Source: Bacillota bacterium
GTDB taxonomy: Bacteria > Bacillota > Bacilli > Paenibacillales > Paenibacillaceae
NCBI GenBank assembly: GCA_023391635.1
Contig: JAEWAQ010000048.1
Location: 62,001 to 126,000, forward strand
Reading direction: 5' to 3'
DNA length: 64,000 nucleotides
Under the pieces are notes generated by a model, which was not told the origin of the DNA, made no database searches, and worked only from the letters and a program-made list of their open reading frames with translations. This document shows positions 17,383 to 27,361 of the stretch, in pieces (positions within the stretch are counted from its first letter, which is position 1; each line of letters opens with the position of its first letter). The position numbers were made by a program, and so were the translations under genes.

Positions 17383-19302
17383 ATGAAGATCGGATGGAAG
17401 ATCGGGACGACGGCGTTGCTGCTGCTGTTGCTCATCGTCCCGGCAAGTGTTTACGGACAAGGCAGCTGGGCGCTTGATCAAGGCAAATCGATCACCTCGA
17501 TGTCCTTGACGCAGGACGGGACGAAGCTCGTCGTCGGCAGCCGCGACGCGAATGCCTATATTTATGACCGCACAGGACAATTGCTAGCGCGGCTGCAGGC
17601 CAAGAATGTCGTCACAGGCGTGAGCGTGATCGGCGATGAACGGGTGCTGGTATCGTCGGATGACCGTCACTTGTATGCCTATGACATGAGCGGCAACCTG
17701 CTGTGGGACCTGGATCTTAAAAAACGAGTAGAAGGCGTGGCGGCTTCAAGAGATGGTTCGATCGCAGTCGTCACCGTTCAAAATACATCGGACTTGCAAT
17801 TGGTGGATCCGATTAGCGGCGTGATGAAGGGAGCTACGGACATCGGATTCCGCGCGGCGGATGCGGCGGTATCTCCGAATGGTCGATATATCGCGGTAGT
17901 CGGCAAGGATCAGTACGCGTATCTGATGGACGGCCAGGGCAAGCTGCTGCACCGCACGTCGGTCACCGGAACGTTCTCAAGCGTATCCGTCACGGACGAA
18001 GGCCTGATGATCGCAGGGATGACGGAGCCCAGGCTATACGTGATCGACAAGCAAGGGGAAATCCTACGCACGATTGAAGTCCAGGATGCCGTGGAGGACG
18101 TCGATGCGACGCCGGACGGACAGACGATCGGGGCAGCGGATTACAGCGGCAACTTCTACCTGATCTCGGGCGAAGGCAAGGTGCTGTGGAAGTCGAATGT
18201 CGGCGCACCGGCGACTCAGTTGGCATTCGGGCCGTCATCGAGCACCGTCTTCGGCGGTACGGAGAATGGACGCATCTATACCTATGAAGTCGAATCTGTC
18301 ATCCGGGGAGCGGAAGCCGGCGCGCGTCAAGCGCGGATCGGGCAGATTGCCGCCGCTGCGGCATCGATCGTCGTGCTCGCCGCGGCATTGCTGCTGCTCA
18401 AGAAATACAATCGGCTTACTCTGTTCAAGCGAATCTGGAAAGCCAAGTGGATCTATATCAGCCTGGCGCCCGCCTTCATCCTGCTGATCGGATTCCTGTA
18501 CGTGCCGGCTTTCTCGGGGCTGTACCATTCACTCTATGACTGGCATCCCGGCGGGCGCTCGACTTACGTCGGGTTGGACAATTTCCGCAAAATGCTGCAC
18601 GACCCCTATGTAACCAAAGGACTGTGGAACCTCGTCCTGCTGATCGTCACCGGATTGATCAAGGCGATCGTTCCGCCGCTTATCGTCGCCGAGTTGATCT
18701 ATCACCTGAAGAGCAAGAAACTCCAGTATTATTTCCGCACGGCCTTCGTCTCGTCCATGGTGCTGCCGGGCGTCGCCATGCTGCTCATCTGGCAGAACCT
18801 GTATGATCCGAACATGGGGCTGATCAACCATTTTCTGAGTCTGATCGGGCTGGACAATTGGACGCAGTCGTGGCTTGGCAATCCGAATCTCGCCTTGTGG
18901 TCGCTGATCTTCATCGGGTTTCCGTTCGTCGGCATCCTTCAGTTGCTCGTCCTGTATGCGGGTCTGCTCGGCATCTCGGACGAATTGATCGAAGCGGCGA
19001 AGATCGACGGCGCGAAGTTCTTGCGGATCGTGCGCTCGATTCACCTGCCGCTGCTCAGCGGACAGTTCAAGTTTCTGATCATCCTGTCGCTCATCGGCAT
19101 CATCCAGGATTTCAACGGCATTCTGATCGTCACGGGAGGGGGTCCGATGGATTCCACGTACGTGCCGGCTTTGCAGATGTACTATGCCGCCACGAAGTTC
19201 GATCAACTCGGCTACGCTTCGGCACTGGGCGTGGCGATGTTCGTCGTCATCCTGATCATCACGGTCGTCAATATGAAATTTCTGCGCAGTTCGCAGGAGT
19301 AG
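17383..19302 (+). CDS. Beta-propeller domain fused to sugar ABC transporter permease
   Basis: The 639-residue protein has an unusual architecture. An N-terminal signal or anchor segment (about 9-24) precedes a WD40/PQQ-like repeat region (about 28-312; recurrent blades such as ANAYIYDRTGQLLARL, RHLYAYDMSGNLLWDL and PRLYVIDKQGEILRTI). A membrane helix (about 322-342) leads into a complete MalF-class permease (about 357-635) with the EAA loop EAAKIDGAKFLRIVRSIHLPLL. The propeller would sit outside the cytoplasm next to the binding protein. ATG 17383 follows AGGAGGT. One uninterrupted frame argues against a sequencing artefact. The permease function is certain; the propeller role is unknown. Confidence 0.9.
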   Translation: MKIGWKIGTTALLLLLLIVPASVYGQGSWALDQGKSITSMSLTQDGTKLVVGSRDANAYIYDRTGQLLARLQAKNVVTGVSVIGDERVLVSSDDRHLYAYDMSGNLLWDLDLKKRVEGVAASRDGSIAVVTVQNTSDLQLVDPISGVMKGATDIGFRAADAAVSPNGRYIAVVGKDQYAYLMDGQGKLLHRTSVTGTFSSVSVTDEGLMIAGMTEPRLYVIDKQGEILRTIEVQDAVEDVDATPDGQTIGAADYSGNFYLISGEGKVLWKSNVGAPATQLAFGPSSSTVFGGTENGRIYTYEVESVIRGAEAGARQARIGQIAAAAASIVVLAAALLLLKKYNRLTLFKRIWKAKWIYISLAPAFILLIGFLYVPAFSGLYHSLYDWHPGGRSTYVGLDNFRKMLHDPYVTKGLWNLVLLIVTGLIKAIVPPLIVAELIYHLKSKKLQYYFRTAFVSSMVLPGVAMLLIWQNLYDPNMGLINHFLSLIGLDNWTQSWLGNPNLALWSLIFIGFPFVGILQLLVLYAGLLGISDELIEAAKIDGAKFLRIVRSIHLPLLSGQFKFLIILSLIGIIQDFNGILIVTGGGPMDSTYVPALQMYYAATKFDQLGYASALGVAMFVVILIITVVNMKFLRSSQE

Positions 19303-19314
19303 GGAGGGATATCC

Positions 19315-20196
19315 GTGAGCATTGCAACGGCTAAGGCGCCTGCGACTTCCAAGCCGTCTGCCAAGATGCCGTATCGGCGTTCGGCTGCGAATCAAGCGCT
19401 GCTGATCGGCTGCCTGATCCTGCTGGTCGCGCTGACGCTCGTGCCGATCTTGTTCATGTTCTACAGCTCGCTCAAGAGCAATGCCCAGATTCTAGGCAGC
19501 TTCTGGTCGCTGCCTTCGCCTCCGCAGTGGGACAACTACGGGGAAGCGTACACAAGCATATGGCGTTACGTCGTCAACACGATCCTGTATGCGGCAGGCA
19601 CGAGTTCGCTGGCCGTCGCCCTGTCGGCGGTGTCGGGCTACTTGTTCGCGAAGAAGGATTTTCCCGGCAAAGAACTTCTGTTCATGCTGCTGCTGGCCAT
19701 GATGATGGTGCCCGGCATCCTGACGCTGATCCCGGCTTTTGTCTGGTATGAGCAATTGGGTCTGACGAACACGCCGCTCGCGATCATCATCGCGCATGCG
19801 GCCGGCGGGCAGATCTTCGGCACGTTTCTGTGCCGCACTTCCATGGAGGGGATGCCCGGCTCGCTATTCGAAGCCGCGCGGATCGACGGGGCCAAGGAAT
19901 GGGTCGTGTTCGCGCGTATCGTGCTTCCGCTGTCCGTTCCCATTCTGGCGACAATCTTCATCATGCAGGCTGTCGGCACGTACAACGATTATATCTGGCC
20001 GCTTCTGACGATCAGCGACAGCAGCATGCAGATGATCGGCGTCGGGCTGACGCAGTTCACGAAGCAATTCGGCATTACGGATAAGGGCGTGCAGTTCGCT
20101 GCCTATACGCTGTCCTCCGTGCCGCTCATCGTCGTCTTTTCGTTCGGGATGAAATATTACATTCAAGGCATGGCCCAAGGCGCCATCAAAATGTAG
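19315..20196 (+). CDS. Carbohydrate ABC transporter permease (MalG type)
   Basis: The 293-residue permease starts at GTG 19315 behind GGGAGGG. It has six predicted membrane segments after a short cytoplasmic tail. Its EAA loop FEAARIDGAKEWVVFARIVLP lies near residues 182-202, and the C-terminus GMAQGAIKM is typical. It partners the propeller-permease fusion upstream. No ATPase subunit is encoded in this operon. Confidence 0.93.
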   Translation: MSIATAKAPATSKPSAKMPYRRSAANQALLIGCLILLVALTLVPILFMFYSSLKSNAQILGSFWSLPSPPQWDNYGEAYTSIWRYVVNTILYAAGTSSLAVALSAVSGYLFAKKDFPGKELLFMLLLAMMMVPGILTLIPAFVWYEQLGLTNTPLAIIIAHAAGGQIFGTFLCRTSMEGMPGSLFEAARIDGAKEWVVFARIVLPLSVPILATIFIMQAVGTYNDYIWPLLTISDSSMQMIGVGLTQFTKQFGITDKGVQFAAYTLSSVPLIVVFSFGMKYYIQGMAQGAIKM

Positions 20197-20216
20197 AGTC
20201 AGAGGAGAATCGCATC

Positions 20217-23200
20217 ATGAAGCAATTATTGAACGAGGCTGCCGCTGAATCTGCATATGCGCTGTTTTCGGAGCCGACTGCGGCCTACCGGGGCAAGCCT
20301 TTCTGGTCTTGGAACGGCAAGCTTGAGCGGGAAGAAGCGATTCGGCAAATTCACGTCTTGAAAAAAATGGGGTTCGGCGGGTTTTTTATGCATTCGCGGA
20401 CCGGGTTAGCTACCGAGTACTTGGGGGAACAATGGTTCGAGCTGGTCAACTTGTGCGCGGACGAGGCGGAGCGACTTGGCATGGAAGCCTGGCTGTACGA
20501 TGAGGACCGGTGGCCGAGCGGGACGGCAGGGGGGCTTGTGACCGAGCGACCGGAATTCCGGCTCAAGTTCATCCGGCTGCGCGTGGTGTCGGCTGCGGAA
20601 TACGCCGGCGCTGGCGGGCATAGTGCGGGGAGCAATCCGCTGGCGGTATTCGCCTGCCGGCTGGACGGATTCGCGTACACGGGTTTGCGCAAGCTGCCGA
20701 TGGGGGTTGAGTCGGAGCTGGAGCAGGACGAGAGCGTGTTGTTCTTCACGACCGAGGAGCAGGCGCGGGAGAGCTTCTATAACGGCTACACGTATCTGGA
20801 CACGATGAACCCGGAAGCCGTGGGACAATTTCTGGAGTTGACGCATGAAAAATATAAGGTGCACAGCGGGGAACGGTTCGGGCGCGCGATCAAAGGCATA
20901 TTCACCGACGAGCCGCACCGGGGCGCCTTGATGGACGGCTTCTCGCTGAAGAACGAGGACGCGCATTGGCTGGCCCCCTGGACGTATGCGCTGTTTGAGC
21001 GATTCGAACGCAAATACGGGTACGATCTCGTCTCGAAGCTGCCGGAGCTGTTCTTGCAGCCCGAAGGTCGTAAGGTGTCACAGGTCAAATGGCATTACAC
21101 GGACCTGCTCCAGGAACTGTTCCTCGAGAGCTTCCTGCAGCCGATGAACGAGTGGTGCCGGGAGAACGGGCTCGTGCTGACAGGGCATACGCTTCATGAG
21201 GACAGCCTGAGCGCGCAGACGGCGATGGTCGGCTCCATGATGCGATTCTATGAGCATATGGGCTACCCGGGTGTGGATATATTGACGGAGGGCAACCGCT
21301 GCTACTGGGTCGTCAAGCAATTGTCATCCGTCGCCCGGCAATTGGGGCAGAAGTGGATGATGTCCGAATTGTACGGCTGTACGGGCTGGCAAATGACGCT
21401 GGAAGGGCACAAGGCGGTCGGCGACTGGCAGGCGTTGCTGGGCATCAACCTGCGGTGCCATCATTTGTCCTGGTATACGATGGAAGGGGAGTCGAAGCGC
21501 GATTTTCCCGCCAGCATCTCGTACCAGTCCGCCTGGTGGCAAGATTACGAGCAGGTGGAAACGTACTTCTCCAGGCTCGGCGTCGTGCTGTCCCAAGGGC
21601 AACCGGCGTGCGACTTGCTCGTCGTTCATCCGGTGGAGAGTCTGTGGTGCCAGATTTATCCCGGATGGTCGCGGAATTTGCACGGTCTGTCGGATGTGGC
21701 GCGGCGGTTGGAGGCGCAATTTCAGGAAGCATTCTGCTGGCTGGCCGGGGCGCAGATCGACTTCGACTACGGGGACGAGGAGATGATGTCCCGGCTCGGG
21801 GCAGTGGAGCAAGGTGCTGCCAGCGCCGCTGTACTGCGGGTCGGACAAGCTGCGTATCGCGCGGTGCTCGTGACCGGGCTGACGACGATGCGGGCGAGCA
21901 CGCTTGCGCTGCTCGAGGCGTTCCGCGATGCGGGCGGCCAGGTTATCTTCGCCGGGGAAACGCCGGGATATGTGGATGCTGTGCTTTCTGCGGAGGCAGG
22001 CGCGCTGGCCGAGGCTTGCGTGCAAGTACCGTTCGCGCGGGACGCGCTGGTGAAGGCGGCGCGGGATGCGGTGAGGGCCGACGTCGTCGTACGGGATGCC
22101 CAGACTGGAGAGCCGCTTGCGGAGATCTATACCCAGGTCAGACGAGATAACGATCTCACGTATGTGATTCTGATGAACATGGACCGGACGGAGTGGAAAC
22201 GAGGCGTGCGGGTGTGGTTGCCCTCGCATTCGGGCGAAGTCGAGGAATGGCTGTGCGTGACCGGCGAGCGGAAGCGGGTTCCGTCGGCGCGTGGATCGGG
22301 AAGAACCGGTAGCGGTGGCCAGAGCAATGGCGGCAGTGACAAGGGGAATAGCGTTGCTGAGTTGGTCGCTAATGCCGCTGATGGCAGGACAATTGCCGAT
22401 GTCAATGCGGATTTCGCCGATGAGCCAGCAGGATATTCGTTCTTCGTAGATTTTCCACCGTCCGGGGAGCATGTGTACGTGTTGAAAGACCGCGGCGAGG
22501 ATGATGCATCTGAATCGGCTGGGGGCGTTACACTGTCTTGTGTCCAGCGGTATGCGGACGAATCGTCTATCGAGCTGTCTGGAACTTATGCCTATCGGCT
22601 CGACGAGCAGAATGTGCTCATGCTGGATCAGGTTAAGTATCGGCTGGATGGCGGAGAGTGGTTGGGACCGCTGGAAATATTGAAGGCGGACCGGGTTTTG
22701 CGAGAACGGCTGGGACTGCCGTACCGCTCGGGCGAGATGATCCAGCCTTGGTACCGGGAGAAGTATATGGGCCAGACGCTGGAAGAGACATTTCCGCTTG
22801 AATTGGCGTTCGATTTTCAGGTGGATGAGTTGCCGCAGACGGCCGTCTATCTCGCCGTGGAACGGCCGGAGCGTTTGCAGGTGGCGCTGAACGGCTCCCC
22901 CTTATCCGCATCTGCGCCGCAAGGCTGGTGGGTCGATCCGTGCTTCGTCAAGCTGGCGATTCCGGTCGGTAGTCTGCGTAAGGGGATGAATCGCTTGGTT
23001 GTGCAATTGGATTTTCATTCCGGATTCGACCTGGAAGCAATGTATCTATTGGGAGATTTCGGCGTAACGTTTCGTGAGGGAGTAACGGTCATGGATCAGC
23101 TGCCCGACCGGCTTACTGCCGGCGACATTACAAGCCAGGGGCTGCCGTTCTACGGCGGAACCGTCACGTATCGGATCGATGCAGCGCAAGCGGCGGCGGG

Positions 23201-23537
23201 ATTGAGGCAGTTGGGGCGGCAGACGGGAAACAAGATCGTCTTGTCGCTGGCGTCCTTCGAGGCGGGAACGGTGCGAATGCGGGCAGGCGCCGAGGAAGCG
23301 CATATCCCATGGTCTCCTTATGAGATGGAGATCGGCGACCAGGCGAGTAGCTTGGAGATCGACCTCGTGCTGACGCGCCGCAATACGTTCGGACCGCTGC
23401 ACCAGTGGCCGTTGCATGCGGAATCCTACGGACCCCTCAACTGGGTGACCGAAGGGAACGCATTCAAGACGGACTACGTACTCTTGCCGTCAGGAATGCT
23501 GGAAGCGCCGAAGCTTGTTCTAAAAAAGCCGATTTAG
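20217..23537 (+). CDS. Large glycoside-hydrolase-like protein (GH106-like TIM barrel)
   Basis: The 1106-residue protein has no signal peptide. Its N-terminal half begins KPFWSWNGKLEREEAIRQI and continues with MGFGGFFMHSRTGL and EAWLYDEDRWPSG, a pattern I associate with TIM-barrel glycosidases near the alpha-L-rhamnosidase GH106 group. A Gly/Ser-rich linker at about residues 690-715 separates it from beta-rich C-terminal domains. It would act in the cytoplasm on the imported oligosaccharide. The glycosidase class is a moderately confident memory-based call, and the exact family and substrate are open. It is the last gene of the operon. Confidence 0.75.
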   Translation: MKQLLNEAAAESAYALFSEPTAAYRGKPFWSWNGKLEREEAIRQIHVLKKMGFGGFFMHSRTGLATEYLGEQWFELVNLCADEAERLGMEAWLYDEDRWPSGTAGGLVTERPEFRLKFIRLRVVSAAEYAGAGGHSAGSNPLAVFACRLDGFAYTGLRKLPMGVESELEQDESVLFFTTEEQARESFYNGYTYLDTMNPEAVGQFLELTHEKYKVHSGERFGRAIKGIFTDEPHRGALMDGFSLKNEDAHWLAPWTYALFERFERKYGYDLVSKLPELFLQPEGRKVSQVKWHYTDLLQELFLESFLQPMNEWCRENGLVLTGHTLHEDSLSAQTAMVGSMMRFYEHMGYPGVDILTEGNRCYWVVKQLSSVARQLGQKWMMSELYGCTGWQMTLEGHKAVGDWQALLGINLRCHHLSWYTMEGESKRDFPASISYQSAWWQDYEQVETYFSRLGVVLSQGQPACDLLVVHPVESLWCQIYPGWSRNLHGLSDVARRLEAQFQEAFCWLAGAQIDFDYGDEEMMSRLGAVEQGAASAAVLRVGQAAYRAVLVTGLTTMRASTLALLEAFRDAGGQVIFAGETPGYVDAVLSAEAGALAEACVQVPFARDALVKAARDAVRADVVVRDAQTGEPLAEIYTQVRRDNDLTYVILMNMDRTEWKRGVRVWLPSHSGEVEEWLCVTGERKRVPSARGSGRTGSGGQSNGGSDKGNSVAELVANAADGRTIADVNADFADEPAGYSFFVDFPPSGEHVYVLKDRGEDDASESAGGVTLSCVQRYADESSIELSGTYAYRLDEQNVLMLDQVKYRLDGGEWLGPLEILKADRVLRERLGLPYRSGEMIQPWYREKYMGQTLEETFPLELAFDFQVDELPQTAVYLAVERPERLQVALNGSPLSASAPQGWWVDPCFVKLAIPVGSLRKGMNRLVVQLDFHSGFDLEAMYLLGDFGVTFREGVTVMDQLPDRLTAGDITSQGLPFYGGTVTYRIDAAQAAAGLRQLGRQTGNKIVLSLASFEAGTVRMRAGAEEAHIPWSPYEMEIGDQASSLEIDLVLTRRNTFGPLHQWPLHAESYGPLNWVTEGNAFKTDYVLLPSGMLEAPKLVLKKPI

Positions 23538-23546
23538 TCGATGGGT

Positions 23547-23594
23547 AAAAAAACGGCACCGTCCTGAAAAAGGACGACGAGGCCGTTTTTTTTC
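23547..23594 (+). terminator. Intrinsic terminator after the glycosidase gene
   Basis: AAACGGC (23551-23557) pairs with GCCGTTT (23582-23588), with an inner GTCC/GGAC hairpin in the loop and a run of eight T. It ends the GntR-controlled operon. The following 23595-23733 holds no gene that I can support. Confidence 0.85.
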
Positions 23595-23733
23595 TTGCGC
23601 CTTAACTATGTTTCGGCAATTGGAGCGATAGCGATGCTGTCACAGGCAGGTTGCCTGGTGCCTATTCAACCTTATGTCAGGCACAGAGCACAATGAACGC
23701 GGGTCATGCGAGCATGAAGTTGTCCCGTGCATG

Positions 23734-23763
23734 TTGACCGAAATTTGCGGCCCTCCCTACAAT
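23734..23763 (+). promoter_or_regulatory. Promoter of the second importer operon
   Basis: TTGACC (23734-23739) and TACAAT (23758-23763) are separated by 18 bp, 34 bp ahead of the permease start codon. No palindromic operator is evident. Control may come from the AraC-type regulator encoded at 27362 (inference). Confidence 0.65.
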
Positions 23764-23796
23764 TAAGCTAATTCACGGTGGAGAGGAGGTCCGGGC

Positions 23797-24750
23797 TTGG
23801 AGACGACGTTGCCGGCGAGGGTAGCCAAGGGACAAGGCAGAAGATACAAATGGATGTTGAAGCAGATGCGCAAAGACAGTTGGCTGTACCTGATGATTCT
23901 GCCCGGATTGCTGTACTTTATCATTTTCAAATACGGACCGATGTGGGGGCTGCTGATGGCCTTTCAGAACTATCAGCCCACACGCGGGATCTGGGGAAGC
24001 GATTGGGTAGGTTTGCAGCATTTTGCAACTTTGTTCGGGGACGATGGCTTTTGGATGCTGTTCCGCAATACCTTCCTGCTTGCCGTATATAATTTGGTGT
24101 TTTTCTTCCCTTTGCCGATTGTGCTTGCGCTGTTGCTGAACGAGGTGCGGTCCGATCTGTACAAGCGTTCCATTCAGACGCTGGTGTACATCCCCCATTT
24201 TCTTTCCTGGGTGGTCATCGTCGGTATCTTTTATATCCTGTTCACGACAGAAGGCGGCTTGATCAATGAACTGCTGGCGCTGTTGGGCTTGGAAAAAGTA
24301 CCGTTCCTGCTCAGTTCCGATTGGTTTCGGACGCTGATTATGGGGCAGCGGATCTGGAAGGAAGCCGGCTGGGGCACGATTATCTTCCTGGCGGCGCTGT
24401 CCGGCGTGGATCAGCAGCTCTATGAAGCCGCGCGCATAGATGGAGCCAGCCGCCTGCGGCAAGTTTGGCATATTACCTTGCCCTCCATTCGCAGCACGAT
24501 CGTCATCTTGCTGATTTTGCGGCTGGGCGATTTTATGGATACCGGATTCGAACAAATCTTCCTGATGCTGAATGCGATGAACCGCGGGGTAGGGGAAGTG
24601 TTTGATACTTATGTGTATACGCTTGGGTTGACCCAAGGACAATACAGTTACAGCTCGGCGGTCGGTCTGTTCAAATCGGCGATTGGCCTGGTGCTCGTTC
24701 TTGGCGCCAACAAGCTGGCCAAACGCTTCGGAGAGGAAGGGGTATATTGA
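23797..24750 (+). CDS. Sugar ABC transporter permease (LplB-like)
   Basis: The 317-residue CUT1 permease starts at TTG 23797 behind GAGAGGAGGT. A basic N-terminal tail is followed by six predicted membrane segments. The EAA loop YEAARIDGASRLRQVWHITLP lies near residue 209. It ends in a stop that overlaps the next start (TGATG), so the two permeases are translationally coupled. Confidence 0.93.
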   Translation: METTLPARVAKGQGRRYKWMLKQMRKDSWLYLMILPGLLYFIIFKYGPMWGLLMAFQNYQPTRGIWGSDWVGLQHFATLFGDDGFWMLFRNTFLLAVYNLVFFFPLPIVLALLLNEVRSDLYKRSIQTLVYIPHFLSWVVIVGIFYILFTTEGGLINELLALLGLEKVPFLLSSDWFRTLIMGQRIWKEAGWGTIIFLAALSGVDQQLYEAARIDGASRLRQVWHITLPSIRSTIVILLILRLGDFMDTGFEQIFLMLNAMNRGVGEVFDTYVYTLGLTQGQYSYSSAVGLFKSAIGLVLVLGANKLAKRFGEEGVY

Positions 24751-25607
24751 TGGAGCTGCATCGTACCCGCGGGGAGAAGGCATTTGATGTCATCAATCAC
24801 ACTGTGCTCGCGCTGGTCGCCATCGCGACGGTGCTGCCGTTTCTGTATGTGATCGTCTCCTCGTTCTCTGCGACAGAAGCGCTGCTGCCCACTGTGTTCA
24901 CCCTGGACGGCTATCGTTATATTTTCTCGACCAACACTTTTGTTCGCAGCCTTGGCGTGTCCATCTATGTTACGGTTGTGGGCACACTGGTCAATATCGT
25001 ATTCACCTCGCTGATGGCCTATCCGTTGGCGAAGCAAACCTTGATCGGACGAAGTCCGCTGCTCTTGCTGGTGCTGTTCACGATGCTGTTCGGCGGCGGC
25101 ATGATCCCGACCTACTTTGTCGTGAAGGGCGTCGGACTGATCGATTCCTTATGGTCATTGATCATTCCCGGCACGATCAGCGCCTTCAATCTGATTGTGC
25201 TGAAAAACTTCTTTCAGCAAATTCCCGACGGCTTGGAAGAATCGGCGAAAATCGACGGCGCCAACGATTTGAAGATTTTGGCGCGGATCGTGCTGCCGCT
25301 TTCTTTGCCGGCCATCGCGACATTTTCGCTGTTCTATGCCGTGGGCCACTGGAATGCGTACTTCAATGCTGTCTTGTATCTGAATGATGCGAGCAAGTGG
25401 CCTGTGCAGGTGCTGATGCGTCAAATCGTCATTATGGCTCAAGGAAACTTCGGCGATTCCTCTGATTTTGATCAGGAAACGGTCATTCAACCGCAAGCTA
25501 TCAGGATGGCGGTGATTGTCATTTCGACCATTCCGATCTTGCTCGTCTATCCGTTCTTGCAGAAGCATTTCACGAAGGGTGTATTGCTGGGCTCGGTCAA
25601 AGGTTAA
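24750..25607 (+). CDS. Carbohydrate ABC transporter permease (YtcP-like)
   Basis: The 285-residue second permease has the family features FGGGMIPTYFVVKG, the EAA loop LEESAKIDGANDLKILARIVLP and the C-terminus QKHFTKGVLLGSVKG. ATG 24750 overlaps the previous TGA; a TTG at 24747 is possible. A short GCGCGA/TCGCGC hairpin at 25608-25622 follows the stop, before the binding-protein gene. Confidence 0.92.
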   Translation: MELHRTRGEKAFDVINHTVLALVAIATVLPFLYVIVSSFSATEALLPTVFTLDGYRYIFSTNTFVRSLGVSIYVTVVGTLVNIVFTSLMAYPLAKQTLIGRSPLLLLVLFTMLFGGGMIPTYFVVKGVGLIDSLWSLIIPGTISAFNLIVLKNFFQQIPDGLEESAKIDGANDLKILARIVLPLSLPAIATFSLFYAVGHWNAYFNAVLYLNDASKWPVQVLMRQIVIMAQGNFGDSSDFDQETVIQPQAIRMAVIVISTIPILLVYPFLQKHFTKGVLLGSVKG

Positions 25608-25714
25608 GCGCGATAGTCGCGCAAAGGCAAAATTCCGGTTTGAAGGGATCCGGGCTTCGCGGCCGCAAGCTCGCTCTTTCAAATAAATGAGAATGACAAC
25701 ATGGAGGGGAAAAA

Positions 25715-27241
25715 ATGAGTCTGAAAGTAAAAATATCGGTATTGGCTCTTGTTTGCATCCTGTTATTAAGCGCTTGCGGTACGAGCAAGGAATCGAATTC
25801 GGCATCGTCGCCCGCACCGGGTTCGAGCGCAACAAACAGTCAGCAGTCGCCGTCAGAGAAAGCTCAGGAGCTGCTTGTATTGTCTTTCATGGGACAACTG
25901 GAAATTGAACCGCCGCAAAAGAACAGCGAGGTGCAGCAGCTGCTTGAGGAGGCGACCGGAGTCAAGCTCGAATTCGAGTGGTTGGCTGCTGCCGCGGCGA
26001 AAGAGAAAATCAATGTGACGATTGCTTCCGGACAGATGCCCAAAGCGATGGGAGTGATGGTGAACCCGGCCATTCAGAATGCCATCCGCAATCAGACATT
26101 CTGGGAAATCGGGCCTTACATCCAGGAATTCCCGAATCTGGCCAAGATCAATCCCATCATCTATCAGAACATATCGGTTGACGGAAAAACCTATGGTTTG
26201 CCTCGCGTTCGCCCGCTGGTGAGAGACGGATTGATCTACCGCAAGGACTGGCTGGACAATTTGGGACTGGCGGAGCCGACCGATCTTGACAGCCTGTATG
26301 AAGTATTGAAGGCTTTCACCTATAATGATCCGGACGGCAATAACAAAAATGACACATTGGGCGCGAATGACTATAAATCCATGAACCTGTTCGACATCAT
26401 TCTGGAAGCGTCCGGCGCTCCGAACGGTTGGAAGGTTGAGGACGGGAAGTTCACGCCGGATTTCATGACCGGCGAATATGTGGACGCATTGAAGTTCTAT
26501 AAGAAGCTCTATGACGAAAAGCTGATCAATCAGGATTTTGCAGTGACGGAGAAGACGCAATGGGTGTCGGCGTTCGAGACCGGCAAAGCGGGCATGCAGC
26601 TGGATGTCAGCCTGAACGCCAGTTCGCGTCAAGATGGTCTCCGCAAGACGATCCCGGAAGCCGAGACTTATTTTATCGGATTGCTAAAGGGTGCGCATGG
26701 CGATGTGAAATTTGCCGGTCCGGGTCATAACGGGATGATCCTGTTTCCGAAATCCAGCGTGAAGACGGAAGCGGAATTGAAGCAAATTCTTGGCTTCTTC
26801 AACACGCTGGCCGACGATCCGGCTGCGACCTTGCTGGCTTGGGGCATTGAAGGGAAGCATTATAAGACCGCGGATGGCATAAATGAACGAATCGACAGCA
26901 AGCTGTACGAGACAGAAGTGAAACCGTATCGCGAGATGAAGGTGCACGGCGACGAGAAGGAGAATGAAGGCAATCTTAATCCGCTGAAGATCAAGGCCAA
27001 CGAATCCAACAGCCAGAGAGAAGCGCTTGCCGTCGCCAATCCGACGCTGCCCTTGTTCTCGGCAACTTATACGGAGAAGGGAGCTCAACTGGACAACATC
27101 ATCAATGACGCCAGAGTGAAATTCATCATGGGCCAGATCGACGAGAACGGATTGAAGGGCGAGATCGACAAATGGTTGAAGGCCGGCGGAGAGAAAGTGA
27201 TTCAAGAGTACGGCGAGGATTTTGCCAAGTCTAACGGATAA
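25715..27241 (+). CDS. Extracellular solute-binding lipoprotein
   Basis: The 508-residue binding lipoprotein has lipobox LLSAC with Cys21, a Ser-rich linker and then a long periplasmic-binding-like domain with LPRVRPLVRDGLIYRKDWLDN near residue 165, typical of LplA-type proteins. GGAGGGG precedes the ATG. It supplies substrate to the two upstream permeases. The order permease-permease-binding protein-regulator recurs in Paenibacillus loci. The ligand is unknown. Confidence 0.92.
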   Translation: MSLKVKISVLALVCILLLSACGTSKESNSASSPAPGSSATNSQQSPSEKAQELLVLSFMGQLEIEPPQKNSEVQQLLEEATGVKLEFEWLAAAAAKEKINVTIASGQMPKAMGVMVNPAIQNAIRNQTFWEIGPYIQEFPNLAKINPIIYQNISVDGKTYGLPRVRPLVRDGLIYRKDWLDNLGLAEPTDLDSLYEVLKAFTYNDPDGNNKNDTLGANDYKSMNLFDIILEASGAPNGWKVEDGKFTPDFMTGEYVDALKFYKKLYDEKLINQDFAVTEKTQWVSAFETGKAGMQLDVSLNASSRQDGLRKTIPEAETYFIGLLKGAHGDVKFAGPGHNGMILFPKSSVKTEAELKQILGFFNTLADDPAATLLAWGIEGKHYKTADGINERIDSKLYETEVKPYREMKVHGDEKENEGNLNPLKIKANESNSQREALAVANPTLPLFSATYTEKGAQLDNIINDARVKFIMGQIDENGLKGEIDKWLKAGGEKVIQEYGEDFAKSNG

Positions 27242-27361
27242 CGGACGGCAACCATCATTCAGGGCAAGCTCCTCCTTGGTCATCATCGCACGTGGTATGA
27301 TAACAGAAATGATGATGGATGCGGTTGATCCATGCATTCATATCCAAGGAGGAACAGGTCC

